The notes: generated by a model from the sequence alone, not told the origin. 64,000 nt of DNA from JAJTHB01 sp033763775 (GCA_033763775.1 JANRJW010000010.1:124001-188000), one strand, 5' to 3'. Shown: positions 1 through 7,650, counted from the stretch's first letter. Translations and numbers: made by a program.

Positions 1-257
1 AGCCCGCGCGCGCTTTCACCGCATACATAGTCATAATGCGTGGTCTCGCCGCGAATCACGCAGCCCAGCGCCACATAGCCGTCATACTTGCCGCTGGCCT
101 CTGCCATGGTAATCGCCGCTGGTACCTCAAACGCGCCGGGCACAAAAATTTCGTCGTAGCTCGCGCCCGCCTTGGTCAGCGCTGCCGCCGCACCTTTGGA
201 GAGTTCATCGGAGATCTCTGGGTAAAAGCGCGAATTGATAATCAGGATATGCGTCAT
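1..257 (-). CDS. ribH: 6,7-dimethyl-8-ribityllumazine synthase, partial (3' end outside window)
   Basis: Lumazine synthase condenses 3,4-dihydroxy-2-butanone 4-phosphate with 5-amino-6-ribitylaminouracil, the penultimate step of riboflavin synthesis. The 85 visible residues begin MTHILIINSRFYPEIS and contain the family motifs PGAFEVP and ALGCVIRGETTHYDYV, which hold substrate- and phosphate-binding residues. The ATG (257-255) overlaps the TGA of the upstream ribBA gene as ATGA, so translation is probably coupled. The C-terminal half lies beyond the window edge. Identification is firm from motifs and operon position. Confidence 0.95.
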   Translation of the reverse strand, partial: MTHILIINSRFYPEISDELSKGAAAALTKAGASYDEIFVPGAFEVPAAITMAEASGKYDGYVALGCVIRGETTHYDYVCGESARG

Positions 258-1354
258 GTCAGGCTCCTTGTGCCCACCACTTTCAGCCCGTAACCCTCAA
301 GGCCTGCGATGGAGCGGTGGCTCGAGGTGATGAGTACCATGCGTCTGACCCCCAGGTCGAGCAGGATTTGCGCGCCAATACCATAATCGCGCAGGTCGCT
401 GACGATGGGTTTTTCGCCGGTTTCGCGCGCCTTGATGCGCGCACGCACGCTGTCGGAAAGGCTGGTGGGGCTGGGTTCACGAATCAGCAGCAGCACGCCG
501 CCTTCCTTACTAATGATTTCCAGCGAGCGTTGTTTGCTGCCGCCGGCTTCGGCGTCGCCCAGCACATCGCGCAGCACATCCAGCTTATGCACCCGCACCA
601 GCACGTCTTTATCCGGCGAAATATCGCCCTTCACCAGCGCCACATGCTCGGCATAGTTCATGGTGTTGGTGTAGATGAACATCTTAAACTCGCCGCCATA
701 GCGGCTTTTAAACGTGGTTTCAATCTCGCGGCGAACCAATTTCTCGCGGCGGCGGCGATAGGCGATCAGATCGGCGATGGTCGCGACATTCAGCTGGTGT
801 TTGGCGGCAAACTCCATCAGCTGCGGCAGACGTGCCATCGTGCCATCATCATTCATGATTTCGCAGATGACGCCAGAGGGATTAAGCCCGCTAAGCCGGG
901 CGATATCCACCGCAGCTTCCGTATGGCCGGCGCGCACCAGCACACCGCCATCGCGCGCCACCAGCGGAAACACATGCCCGGGCGAGCCAATATCGTGTTT
1001 GCCCTTTGCCGGGTCAATCGCAACGGCAATGGTGCGCGCGCGGTCATGGGCGGAAATGCCGGTGGTGACACCTTCGCGCGCTTCGATCGACACGGTGAAC
1101 GCCGTCTGGTGGCGTGTGGCATTGTCGCGCGCCATCAGGTCGAGCCCGAGCGTTTCCACGCGTCCGCGCTCCAGCGCGAGGCAGATGAGCCCGCGCCCGT
1201 GCTTGGCCATGAAATTCACTGCTTCCGGCGTGGCATACTGCGCCGGAATCACCAGATCGCCTTCATTCTCGCGGTCTTCATCATCCACTAAAATGAACAT
1301 GCGCCCGGCGCGGGCATCATCAAGGATGGTTTCAATGGGGGAGAGTTGTTTCAT
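254..1354 (-). CDS. ribBA: 3,4-dihydroxy-2-butanone 4-phosphate synthase with degenerate GTP cyclohydrolase II domain (RibBX type)
   Basis: The N-terminal ~205 residues are a complete RibB (DHBP synthase) domain: DDEDRENEGDL metal/substrate motif, TGISAHDRA, PGHVFPLVA, GVLVRAGHTEAA and NPSGVICEIMNDDGTMA. It makes the four-carbon riboflavin precursor from ribulose 5-phosphate. The C-terminal ~160 residues align in position with GTP cyclohydrolase II, but the zinc-binding cysteine cluster (normally CLTGD..S.RCDCG) is replaced by VHKLDVLRDVLGDAEAGGSKQ, so RibA activity is unlikely. I chose the ATG at 1354. An upstream in-frame ATG (1369) gives MTNNA, which is encoded partly by the flanking repeat. 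The gene overlaps ribH by 4 bp. Confidence 0.9.
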   Translation of the reverse strand: MKQLSPIETILDDARAGRMFILVDDEDRENEGDLVIPAQYATPEAVNFMAKHGRGLICLALERGRVETLGLDLMARDNATRHQTAFTVSIEAREGVTTGISAHDRARTIAVAIDPAKGKHDIGSPGHVFPLVARDGGVLVRAGHTEAAVDIARLSGLNPSGVICEIMNDDGTMARLPQLMEFAAKHQLNVATIADLIAYRRRREKLVRREIETTFKSRYGGEFKMFIYTNTMNYAEHVALVKGDISPDKDVLVRVHKLDVLRDVLGDAEAGGSKQRSLEIISKEGGVLLLIREPSPTSLSDSVRARIKARETGEKPIVSDLRDYGIGAQILLDLGVRRMVLITSSHRSIAGLEGYGLKVVGTRSLT

Positions 1355-1364
1355 GGCGTTATTT

Positions 1365-1438
1365 GTCATCCTGAGCGAGCATAGCGAGTCGAAGGATCTT
1401 TTGAAAGCATAAGATCCCTCGACTACGCTCGGGATGAC
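1365..1438. repeat. 74-bp inverted repeat (GTCATCC...GGATGAC) between ribE and ribBA
   Basis: It begins GTCATCCTGAGCGAGC and ends CTCGGGATGAC, with complementary arms GAAGGATCTT / AAGATCCCTC around a short central segment. A very similar element lies at 47203-47278. The ribE reading frame runs into it and stops at a TAG inside it. An alternative ribBA start codon lies at its other end. It is a miniature dispersed palindromic element; no transposase is present. Confidence 0.85.
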
Positions 1439-2004
1439 AATAATCGCTCGACATAGCGCGCAATGAGGTCGATTTCCAGATTCAGCACATCGCCCGTCTT
1501 CCGCTCGCCCAGCGTGGTTGCCTGCCAGGTATGGGGAATGATATTCACCGAAAAACGCGCCCCTTCCACCTGATTCACCGTGAGCGACACGCCGTCAAGC
1601 GTGACCGAGCCCTTTTCAGCGATGTAGCGCGAAAGAGCAGGGGGGGCTTCGATCTGAACAAGGTGAGAGCCGCCTTGCGGCGTGATGGCGGTGATGCGCG
1701 CCAGACCATCCACATGGCCGGTCACCAGATGGCCATCCAGCGCATCCCCAAGCTTCATCGCACGCTCAAGATTAACCTTATCGCCACTGTTCCAGCGTGG
1801 CGCGGTGCGAGCGAGCGTTTCTCCGGAGAGCTGAACAGTAAAAGAACCTTGCTGCCAGGTGGTGACCGTCAAACATGCGCCGCTAACCGAGATGGATTCA
1901 CCGATACGCAGATCGTTCCACGGACAGGAAATGGCCAACGTCAGGTCGCCCTCTTGTTTAGAGGAAATAACGGTGCCAATGGAGGTGATAATACCTGTGA
2001 ACAT
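1423..2004 (-). CDS. ribE: Riboflavin synthase, alpha subunit
   Basis: Dismutates two 6,7-dimethyl-8-ribityllumazine molecules to riboflavin. The 193-residue protein starts MFTGIITSIGTV, the canonical N-terminus, and contains two internally repeated lumazine-binding barrels: first half with SVSGACLTV and second with GSVTLDGVSLTVN. The longer upstream frame (to 2082) was rejected because family members start at MFTGII. The C-terminal residues LSSRA and the TAG stop come from the inverted repeat at 1365-1438. It lies between ribD and ribBA on the same strand, as is usual in alphaproteobacteria. Confidence 0.95.
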   Translation of the reverse strand: MFTGIITSIGTVISSKQEGDLTLAISCPWNDLRIGESISVSGACLTVTTWQQGSFTVQLSGETLARTAPRWNSGDKVNLERAMKLGDALDGHLVTGHVDGLARITAITPQGGSHLVQIEAPPALSRYIAEKGSVTLDGVSLTVNQVEGARFSVNIIPHTWQATTLGERKTGDVLNLEIDLIARYVERLLSSRA

Positions 2005-2010
2005 AATGCT

Positions 2011-2035
2011 GTCATCCCGGCTAAGACTGGGATCC
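2011..2035. repeat. Short repeat remnant at the 3' end of ribD
   Basis: The sequence reads GTCATCCCGG at one end and TGGGATCC at the other, matching the termini of the larger GTCAT...GATCC elements in the window. It encodes the final residues and TAG stop of ribD, just upstream of the ribE start. Confidence 0.55.
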
Positions 2036-3034
2036 ATCCTTCTCATAAATTTCAAGCATATCCCTGTCAAACATCGTTTCACTCACTTTCTTCCAACCGC
2101 TGAGGCGCTCTTTCAGTGAGCCTTCAACAACCGAAAGCCCATCCTCGCCAATATTATGCGGGGCTTTGAACCAGTAAAGCGTATCCACCATGCCGGATTC
2201 GAGCATGGCGGTATTCAGCTTCTGCCCGGCCTCGACCATCACCCGGGTGATGCCTTTTTCCGCCATGGTGCCGAGGGCTTCGGGAATCGTTTTGCTGCCC
2301 AGCACCCACAGCGCTGATACATCTATCGTTTTGGAAAGGTTGCTGCCTCGTGGCAAACGGTGGCTACGATCCAGCACCACGCGCACCGGCGATTTGTGTT
2401 CAAGCCCTGGTGCGCGCACGGTCAGCAGCGGGTCATCGGCCAGCACGGTGCCAATGCCGGTGAGAATCGCATCAAACTCGCTGCGCAGGCGGTGCACCTC
2501 GGTGCGCGCGGCCTCGCCGGTGATCCATCGCTCGTTGCCGCCAGCGATTTTTTCATCCGCCGAGGTGGCTACTTTCATCATGACATAGGGGCGTTTCTGT
2601 TCCACAGCCGAAATAAAACCGCGGTTGAGCTCGCGTGCTTCCTGCTCGCACACGCCAAGCACCACCTCAATGCCCGCCTCGCGCAGCTTCGCAATACCTT
2701 TGCCGCCCACCAGCGGGTTCGGATCCCCACAGGCAATGACTACCCGGCTGATGCCTGCAGCGATAATGGCATCCGTACAGGGAGGGGTTTTGCCCTGGTG
2801 CGCGCATGGCTCCAGCGAGACATAGAGTGTTGCACCACGCGCTGCTTCGCCCGCTTTCGCAAGCGCTTGCGGTTCGGCATGCGGCCTGCCACTGCGAGCG
2901 GTGAAACCTTCGCCGATAATGGCATCATCTTTCACCACCACCGCGCCCACCGCCGGGTTTGGCCAGGTCTGGCCGAGATTGGTGCGCGCGAGCGTGAGTG
3001 CAGCCTTCATATATGTGGAATCGATGTTTGGCAT
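2021..3034 (-). CDS. ribD: Bifunctional diaminohydroxyphosphoribosylaminopyrimidine deaminase / 5-amino-6-(5-phosphoribosylamino)uracil reductase
   Basis: Carries out the second and third steps of riboflavin synthesis. The N-terminal deaminase domain has the zinc motif HAE (about residue 53) and PCAHQGKTPPC; the C-terminal reductase domain starts near residue 150 (RPYVMMKVATSADEKIA, followed by ITGEAARTEVHRLRSEFDAIL). The N-terminus MPNIDSTYMKAALTLA resembles family starts, supporting the ATG at 3034. At 337 residues it is slightly shorter than the usual ~360-380, and its last few residues and stop lie in a repeat remnant, so the C-terminus may have been altered by that insertion. Upstream is nrdR, downstream ribE. 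Confidence 0.93.
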   Translation of the reverse strand: MPNIDSTYMKAALTLARTNLGQTWPNPAVGAVVVKDDAIIGEGFTARSGRPHAEPQALAKAGEAARGATLYVSLEPCAHQGKTPPCTDAIIAAGISRVVIACGDPNPLVGGKGIAKLREAGIEVVLGVCEQEARELNRGFISAVEQKRPYVMMKVATSADEKIAGGNERWITGEAARTEVHRLRSEFDAILTGIGTVLADDPLLTVRAPGLEHKSPVRVVLDRSHRLPRGSNLSKTIDVSALWVLGSKTIPEALGTMAEKGITRVMVEAGQKLNTAMLESGMVDTLYWFKAPHNIGEDGLSVVEGSLKERLSGWKKVSETMFDRDMLEIYEKDGSQS

Positions 3035-3042
3035 ATAAATTT

Positions 3043-3158
3043 GTCATTCCCGCGAAAGCGGGAATCCAGTTCTTTTAATAAGACGAAAAATGTCTCCTGA
3101 CATTTTTCTTTTCTGGATCCCGTGCTTCGCCGTCTACTGACGGCGTCCACGGGATGAC
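3043..3158. repeat. 116-bp palindromic element between nrdR and ribD
   Basis: It starts GTCATTCCCGCGAAAGCGGG and ends CCACGGGATGAC. Internally it has a GCGAAAGC hairpin, an ACATTTTTC/GAAAAATGT pair and the segment CGTCTACTGACGGCGTC, a version of which also appears inside the aat coding sequence. It fills almost the entire ribD-nrdR gap, leaving little room for a promoter or FMN riboswitch. Confidence 0.85.
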
Positions 3159-3159
3159 G

Positions 3160-3618
3160 CTACTCCCCTGTTTCCCCTAATTCACCGACGATGTCTTCAA
3201 AATCCTTGGCTTCCGTGAAATCACGGTACACCGAAGCAAAGCGGATATAGGCCACGGTGTCGATTTTCTTGAGCTCTTCCATCACGATCTTGCCGATCAT
3301 GGCGGTGGGGATTTCGTTTTCGCCGATGGATTCCAGTTTCTGGGTGATGCGGGTGGCGAGCTGTTCCGTCTGCTCGGAGGTGACAGGGCGCTTGCGAAGC
3401 GCAATGCCGAGCGAGCGCATCAGCTTGTCGCGGTCAAACAGCCTGCGCTCGCCATTTTTCTTGACCACGGTAAGTTCGCGCAGCTGCACGCGCTCGAAGG
3501 TGGTGAAACGTGAGTTACATTCCGGGCAATAGCGCCGGCGGCGGATGGATGTGCCATCATCGCTGGGGCGAGAATCTTTCACCTGAGTGTCGTCATGACC
3601 GCAAAATGGGCATTTCAT
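3160..3618 (-). CDS. nrdR: Transcriptional repressor NrdR
   Basis: NrdR senses (d)ATP and represses ribonucleotide reductase genes. The 152-residue protein has an N-terminal zinc ribbon (MKCPFCGHDDTQVKDSR, with Cys3, Cys6, Cys31 and Cys34), the RRRRYCPECNSRFTTFER segment, and a following ATP-cone domain (KKNGERRLFDRDKLMRSL). Length and start match the family exactly. It sits between glyA and ribD, a common alphaproteobacterial position. The stop codon abuts the repeat at 3043-3158. Confidence 0.97.
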   Translation of the reverse strand: MKCPFCGHDDTQVKDSRPSDDGTSIRRRRYCPECNSRFTTFERVQLRELTVVKKNGERRLFDRDKLMRSLGIALRKRPVTSEQTEQLATRITQKLESIGENEIPTAMIGKIVMEELKKIDTVAYIRFASVYRDFTEAKDFEDIVGELGETGE

Positions 3619-3634
3619 AATCTACTCCTTACGT

Positions 3635-3719
3635 GTCATCCCCGCTTTATGCGGGGATCTAGAGCCCATAGCTCCATTTGAAATTGTGGCTCCAGACCCC
3701 CGCGCAAGGCGGGGGTGAC
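3635..3719. repeat. 85-bp palindromic element upstream of nrdR
   Basis: It begins GTCATCCCCGCTTTATGCGG and ends CGCGCAAGGCGGGGGTGAC, with GC-rich terminal hairpins around a GAGCC..TGGCTC core. It belongs to the same general class as the elements at 3043 and 7651, and lies between the nrdR start and the glyA stop. Confidence 0.8.
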
Positions 3720-3739
3720 GAAAAAACATGACCGCATAG

Positions 3740-3817
3740 GCGGGGATCCTGTAGGTGCCCCCCGAAGTTTGAACAATGTTTGCTATACTCATCATGAACC
3801 TCTTACAGGATCCCCGC
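3740..3817. repeat. Inverted repeat with 14-bp perfect arms downstream of glyA
   Basis: Arms GCGGGGATCCTGTA (3740-3753) and TACAGGATCCCCGC (3804-3817) are exactly complementary around a ~50-bp interior. It lies just past the glyA stop, so the transcript could fold into a long stem, but there is no U-tract typical of a rho-independent terminator. It is probably another dispersed element. Confidence 0.75.
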
Positions 3818-3832
3818 TTTCGCGGGGAATTT

Positions 3833-5128
3833 CTAGTAAATCGGGAACCGTTTACACAGCTCTTCCACTTTGGTTTTCACGGCTTTTTCCACCGCGCTGT
3901 TGTCGCCACCTTTCGATAAGCCATCCAGCACATCGCCAATCAGCTCGCCGATCTGTTTGAACTCGGCTGTGCCAAAGCCGCGTGTCGTGCCCGCCGGTGT
4001 GCCGAGGCGAATGCCGGAGGTGATGAATGGTTTCTCCGGATCAAACGGAATGGCGTTTTTGTTGCAGGTAAGGCCAGCGCGCTCGAGCGATTCCTCGGCG
4101 GCTTTGCCGGTGACTTTTTTGGCGCGCAGATCCACCAGCATCAGGTGGTTGTCGGTGCCGCCGGTGGTGATGGCAACACCCCGTTTTGTCAGCGTTTCCG
4201 CTAGTATGCGGGCATTATCCACAATCTGTTTGCCATACGCTTTGAACTCTGGCCTGAGCGCTTCGCCGAAGGCTGCGGCCTTGCCGGCGATCACGTGCAT
4301 CAGGGGGCCGCCCTGAATGCCCGGGAAAATCGCCGAGTTGAATTTTTTGCCAAGCTCGAGGTCGTTGGAGAGAATCATCCCGCCGCGCGGGCCACGAAGT
4401 GTTTTGTGCGTGGTGGTGGTCACGACATGGGCGTGGGGCAGGGGCGAAGGATACATGCCTGAAGCCACCAGCCCGGCGATATGCGCCATATCCACCAGCA
4501 GGTAGGCGCCCACTGAATCGGCGATGCGGCGGAAATGCGCCCAGTCAATCACCCGCGGATAAGCCGAGAAACCAGCAATAATCATTTTCGGTTTGTGTTC
4601 TTTGGCAAGGCGTTCCACTTCGTCCATATCAATCAGATGGTCGCTCTCACGCACGCCATACGCCACCGCCTTGAACCACTTGCCTGACTGGTTGACCGAC
4701 GCGCCATGTGTCAGGTGTCCGCCTGCCGCCAGCGACATGCCGAGGATGGTATCGCCCGGCTGCAGCAGCGCGGTGAACACGCCTTGGTTGGCCTGTGAGC
4801 CGGAGTTGGGCTGCACGTTGGCATAGGCGCAGTTAAATAGCTTGCAGGCGCGCTCGATTGCGAGTTTTTCAGCCACATCCACAAATTCGCAGCCGCCATA
4901 ATAGCGCTTGCCGGGATAGCCCTCGGCATATTTGTTCGTTAGCACGGAACCTTGCGCATCAAGCACCGCTTTGCTTACGATATTCTCGCTGGCAATCAGC
5001 TCGATTTGCGTCTGCTGGCGATGCAGCTCTTCCTGCATGGAGGCAAACAGTTCGGGGTCAGACTTGGAAAGCGGCGTGGCAAAAAACGGGTTCATCATGG
5101 TCTCTTTCTTCATTGCGGCTTGGGTCAT
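3833..5128 (-). CDS. glyA: Serine hydroxymethyltransferase
   Basis: PLP enzyme interconverting serine and glycine while charging tetrahydrofolate with a one-carbon unit. Visible motifs: IELIASENIVSKAVL, YAEGYPGKRYYGGCEFVD, QPNSGSQANQGV, the PLP-lysine segment VVTTTTHKTLRGPRGG, and IPFDPEKPFITSGIRLGTPA. At 431 residues the length is normal. The ATG at 5128 overlaps the rpiB TGA as ATGA; a second candidate start, the Met pair about 11 codons in (MMNPFF), also has a purine-rich leader, so the first ~10 residues are uncertain. Confidence 0.96.
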   Translation of the reverse strand: MTQAAMKKETMMNPFFATPLSKSDPELFASMQEELHRQQTQIELIASENIVSKAVLDAQGSVLTNKYAEGYPGKRYYGGCEFVDVAEKLAIERACKLFNCAYANVQPNSGSQANQGVFTALLQPGDTILGMSLAAGGHLTHGASVNQSGKWFKAVAYGVRESDHLIDMDEVERLAKEHKPKMIIAGFSAYPRVIDWAHFRRIADSVGAYLLVDMAHIAGLVASGMYPSPLPHAHVVTTTTHKTLRGPRGGMILSNDLELGKKFNSAIFPGIQGGPLMHVIAGKAAAFGEALRPEFKAYGKQIVDNARILAETLTKRGVAITTGGTDNHLMLVDLRAKKVTGKAAEESLERAGLTCNKNAIPFDPEKPFITSGIRLGTPAGTTRGFGTAEFKQIGELIGDVLDGLSKGGDNSAVEKAVKTKVEELCKRFPIY

Positions 5129-5565
5129 GGATTCATTTTCCTTATGCGGGTTTCATGTCTTCCGCCTTCAAAGCGGGTGGTTAAAAATCTCTGTAGACAG
5201 TTGCGTGCGGCCGCTTCGCTGATCTGGCGCGCACCAAGGCACAGCACATTGGCATTATTATGTTGCCGCGAAAGTGCTGCTTGCTCAGTGGTCGAAACCA
5301 GTGCCGCGCGGATGTGGGGGTGGCGGTTCGCCGCAATGGACATGCCGATGCCCGAGCCGCAGATGAGCACGCCAAGCGCGCCAGGATGCTCTTTCATCCA
5401 GTCAGCAAGCTTGTGCGCATAGTCTGGGTAGTCAACGGAGGCTGTTTCCTGTGGCCCAAGATCCAGCACCTCATGCCCCGCCTGCGCTGCATCGGCAAGC
5501 AACAACTGCTTGAGAGAAACGCCGGCATGGTCAGAAGCCATCGCAATCACTGGTAGCGTAGTCAT
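5125..5565 (-). CDS. rpiB: Ribose 5-phosphate isomerase B
   Basis: Interconverts ribose 5-phosphate and ribulose 5-phosphate, the latter being the RibB substrate encoded downstream. RpiB/LacAB family: MASDHAGVSLKQ at the N-terminus, catalytic cysteine in LICGSGIGMSIAANR, and SRQHNNANVLCLGAR near the end. The 146-residue length is typical. It is the first gene of the minus-strand run rpiB-glyA-nrdR-rib, facing away from the TSUP permease gene at 5619. Confidence 0.95.
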   Translation of the reverse strand: MTTLPVIAMASDHAGVSLKQLLLADAAQAGHEVLDLGPQETASVDYPDYAHKLADWMKEHPGALGVLICGSGIGMSIAANRHPHIRAALVSTTEQAALSRQHNNANVLCLGARQISEAAARNCLQRFLTTRFEGGRHETRIRKMNP

Positions 5566-5618
5566 GTTTATTCCACTATATAATCCAGCATTTCTGCCAT
5601 GTTATGGGCTAAAACGCA

Positions 5619-6356
5619 ATGGAATACCTACATTTAGTGGCTCTCGGGGGCGCGGCGGCGCTGGGGGCGGCGATCAACGCGGTGGCTGGCGGCGGAACTT
5701 TCCTTGTTTTTCCGCTGCTTATTTTAAATGGCCTCGGGGCGGTTGCAGCCAATATTATGGCTACCATTGCCTTGTGGCCGGGCAGCGTGGCCAGCTCGGT
5801 CGCGTTTAAATCCCAGCGCGCGCACCTTGATATGAAGCGGCTTATACCACTGATTGTGATGAGTGTGGCTGGCAGCGCACTGGGCACATGGCTGCTGCTT
5901 TCCACGCCGGAAGCGCTGTTTGCCGGGCTGGTGCCATACCTGCTGCTGGCTGCGACGCTGATTTTTACGTTTGGCCGCTCGCTGACCATTCGCGGCAATG
6001 GCAGTAAAACAGCGCCGCTGCTGCAATTTCCCATCGCCATTTACGGCGGCTATTTCGGCGCTGGCATTGGCATTCTGATGCTGGCCATGCTGCAAATCCT
6101 TGGCATGCGCCAGATTCATGAGATGAACGCGGTGAAAACTGTGCTCGGCAGCACGATCAATGCGGTGGCATTTCTGGTGTTTGTGTTTTCACCACTGGTG
6201 GTATGGGATGTGGCGCTGGCGATGATGATTGGTGCCATCATTGGCGGCTATGCAGGCGCGCGCCTTTCGCTTCGCGTTTCGCCGCAGAAAGTGCGTCTTG
6301 TCATTAGCCTCCTTGGCTTTGCGATGAGTGGCTATTTCTTCTTGTATGGCGTTTAG
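5619..6356 (+). CDS. TSUP family (TauE/SafE-like) membrane permease
   Basis: A 245-residue, very hydrophobic protein with about seven or eight predicted membrane segments. The N-terminal AAINAVAGGGTFLVFPLLI and the later repeat-like GGYFGAGIGILMLAMLQI are the two half-repeat signatures of the 4-toluenesulfonate uptake permease (TSUP, formerly DUF81/TauE/SafE) family. Members export or import sulfite, sulfoacetate or other small organic anions; the substrate here cannot be inferred. It is divergent from rpiB with only ~50 bp between starts, so the two likely share a promoter region. Confidence 0.88.
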   Translation: MEYLHLVALGGAAALGAAINAVAGGGTFLVFPLLILNGLGAVAANIMATIALWPGSVASSVAFKSQRAHLDMKRLIPLIVMSVAGSALGTWLLLSTPEALFAGLVPYLLLAATLIFTFGRSLTIRGNGSKTAPLLQFPIAIYGGYFGAGIGILMLAMLQILGMRQIHEMNAVKTVLGSTINAVAFLVFVFSPLVVWDVALAMMIGAIIGGYAGARLSLRVSPQKVRLVISLLGFAMSGYFFLYGV

Positions 6357-6388
6357 ATTTGTGCTCTAAATTTTACCTGAGTTGAACT

Positions 6389-6421
6389 GAATTGTTTTTA
6401 CCAATAACAATTCGGTAAAAA
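6389..6421. other. Two interleaved inverted repeats (mutually exclusive hairpins)
   Basis: GAATTG (6389-6394) pairs with CAATTC (6408-6413), and TTTTTACC (6395-6402) pairs with GGTAAAAA (6414-6421). The stems interleave rather than nest, so either hairpin, or a strained pseudoknot, could form but not one long stem. It lies downstream of the TSUP gene and upstream of mipZ. It could be a scrambled terminator or a structural element in the mipZ leader. Confidence 0.5.
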
Positions 6422-6491
6422 CCGCGCAAAGCGCGGCGCACGAGCGGCGAAATATGGGGCGAAGCGTTCCGGCGCACGCAGTGCGAAAAAC
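6419..6491 (+). repeat. GC-rich leader element, copy 1 (upstream of mipZ)
   Basis: This ~70-bp stretch begins AAACCGCGCAAAGCGCGGCG and contains AGCGGCG and GGCGAAGCGTTCCGGCG. A related stretch with the same order of blocks occurs at 32409-32483 upstream of the ZorA-like gene, in the same orientation relative to the downstream gene. It is either a dispersed repeat or a conserved 5' leader element. Confidence 0.5.
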
Positions 6492-6512
6492 AGGTGACGG
6501 GGATAAGAAACC

Positions 6513-7646
6513 ATGAATGAACCAGCAACAGGCGCGCCAGCCACTCCTGTTTTGCAGCAAGCCAAAAAGGCTCATGTCATCGTAATCGGCAACGAGAAGG
6601 GTGGCTGCGGCAAAACCACCACCGCCATGCATCTTATTGTTGCGTTGCTGCGTATGGGTTTTTCGGTCGGTTCTATTGATATCGATTCGCGGCAGCGCTC
6701 GCTCTCCCGCTACCTTGAAAACCGCAAGCAAACCGCGCTGAAGGAAGATGTGCCGCTGCCATCGCCGCAGCATGTGGTGGTGCAGAAAAGCCCGTTTAAC
6801 ATTGTTCAGGAAGCGGAAGCAGACGAGCATGAGCGCTTTATCAAGGCGCTTGGCCGAATTCAGGCCGCCAACGATTTTATCGTGATCGACAGCCCCGGCT
6901 CCGACACCTACCTTGCGCGCGTTGCGCATGCCTATGCTAACACGGTGATTACCCCCATTAATGACAGCTTCGTCGATCTTGATGTGCTGGCCAATGTCGA
7001 TGGGCAGACGATGAAAATCATCAAGCCATCCATCTATTCTGAAATGATGTGGGAGCAGAAGCTGCAGCGCGCCAAGCGCGATGGCGGCTCTATCGAGTGG
7101 ATTGTGATGCGCAACCGCCTTTCCAACATCGACGCGAAAAACAAACGTTTCATGACACAGGTTACCGGCGATCTTTCGCGCCGCATTGGTTTTCGAGTGG
7201 CGCCGGGCTTTTCTGAGCGCGTGATTTTCCGTGAAATGTTCCTGCAGGGACTCACCGTCCTTGATATTATGGAAACCAAAGGTGCAACCATCTCCATGTC
7301 GCATATTGCCGCACGTCAGGAAGTCCGCGACTTGCTGCGCACGCTGAAAATTCCGGCCATCGAGGAACGCCTCACTAAATCTGGCAGGGACGATGGTGAA
7401 CAGGAAGAAAAACACGAAGCAGCTTCACCGTCTGCTGCGGAAATGAATGCCGTGGAATCGAAGAATGAACCGGCTGAAGTAAAACAGCAGGCCGACCTGC
7501 CGACAACTCATGTAGCCACCGAACCTGCCGCGGCTATCCAGCCCGCCGCCGAGACGGATAATCATCAACACAAGGTCGTTACGATGCCTCCGGCTGCACC
7601 CGTTATTGTCGCGTCGCCGCGACCGATGGTTGAGCTGGCTTCGTAA
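6513..7646 (+). CDS. mipZ: Division-plane positioning ATPase MipZ (ParA superfamily) with C-terminal extension
   Basis: MipZ forms a polar gradient and inhibits FtsZ assembly away from midcell. Residues ~20-285 match the MipZ pattern: deviant Walker A GNEKGGCGKTTTAMHL, IDSRQRSLSRYLENR, Walker B FIVIDSPGSD, TPINDSFVDLDVL, WIVMRNRLS and FREMFLQGLTVLD. The region after ~300 is an Ala/Pro/Glu-rich tail of ~75 residues ending MVELAS, probably disordered. The ATG at 6513 follows a purine-rich GGGGATAAG. The membrane J-protein downstream is close enough to be co-transcribed apart from an intervening repeat. Confidence 0.9.
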   Translation: MNEPATGAPATPVLQQAKKAHVIVIGNEKGGCGKTTTAMHLIVALLRMGFSVGSIDIDSRQRSLSRYLENRKQTALKEDVPLPSPQHVVVQKSPFNIVQEAEADEHERFIKALGRIQAANDFIVIDSPGSDTYLARVAHAYANTVITPINDSFVDLDVLANVDGQTMKIIKPSIYSEMMWEQKLQRAKRDGGSIEWIVMRNRLSNIDAKNKRFMTQVTGDLSRRIGFRVAPGFSERVIFREMFLQGLTVLDIMETKGATISMSHIAARQEVRDLLRTLKIPAIEERLTKSGRDDGEQEEKHEAASPSAAEMNAVESKNEPAEVKQQADLPTTHVATEPAAAIQPAAETDNHQHKVVTMPPAAPVIVASPRPMVELAS

Positions 7647-7650
7647 TATC

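Noticed and set aside
317..1291. Long open frame on the plus strand opposite ribBA
   Set aside because: It mirrors a conserved gene with full motif support; its composition (His/Arg/Ala-rich) is typical of an antisense shadow, and no start site or family match is seen.
3035..3159. FMN riboswitch upstream of ribD
   Set aside because: The gap is almost fully occupied by a palindromic repeat, and no conserved RFN-element core was recognised.
3715..3960. 81-codon plus-strand frame downstream of glyA
   Set aside because: It spans repeat DNA and the antisense of glyA, with no start context or homology.
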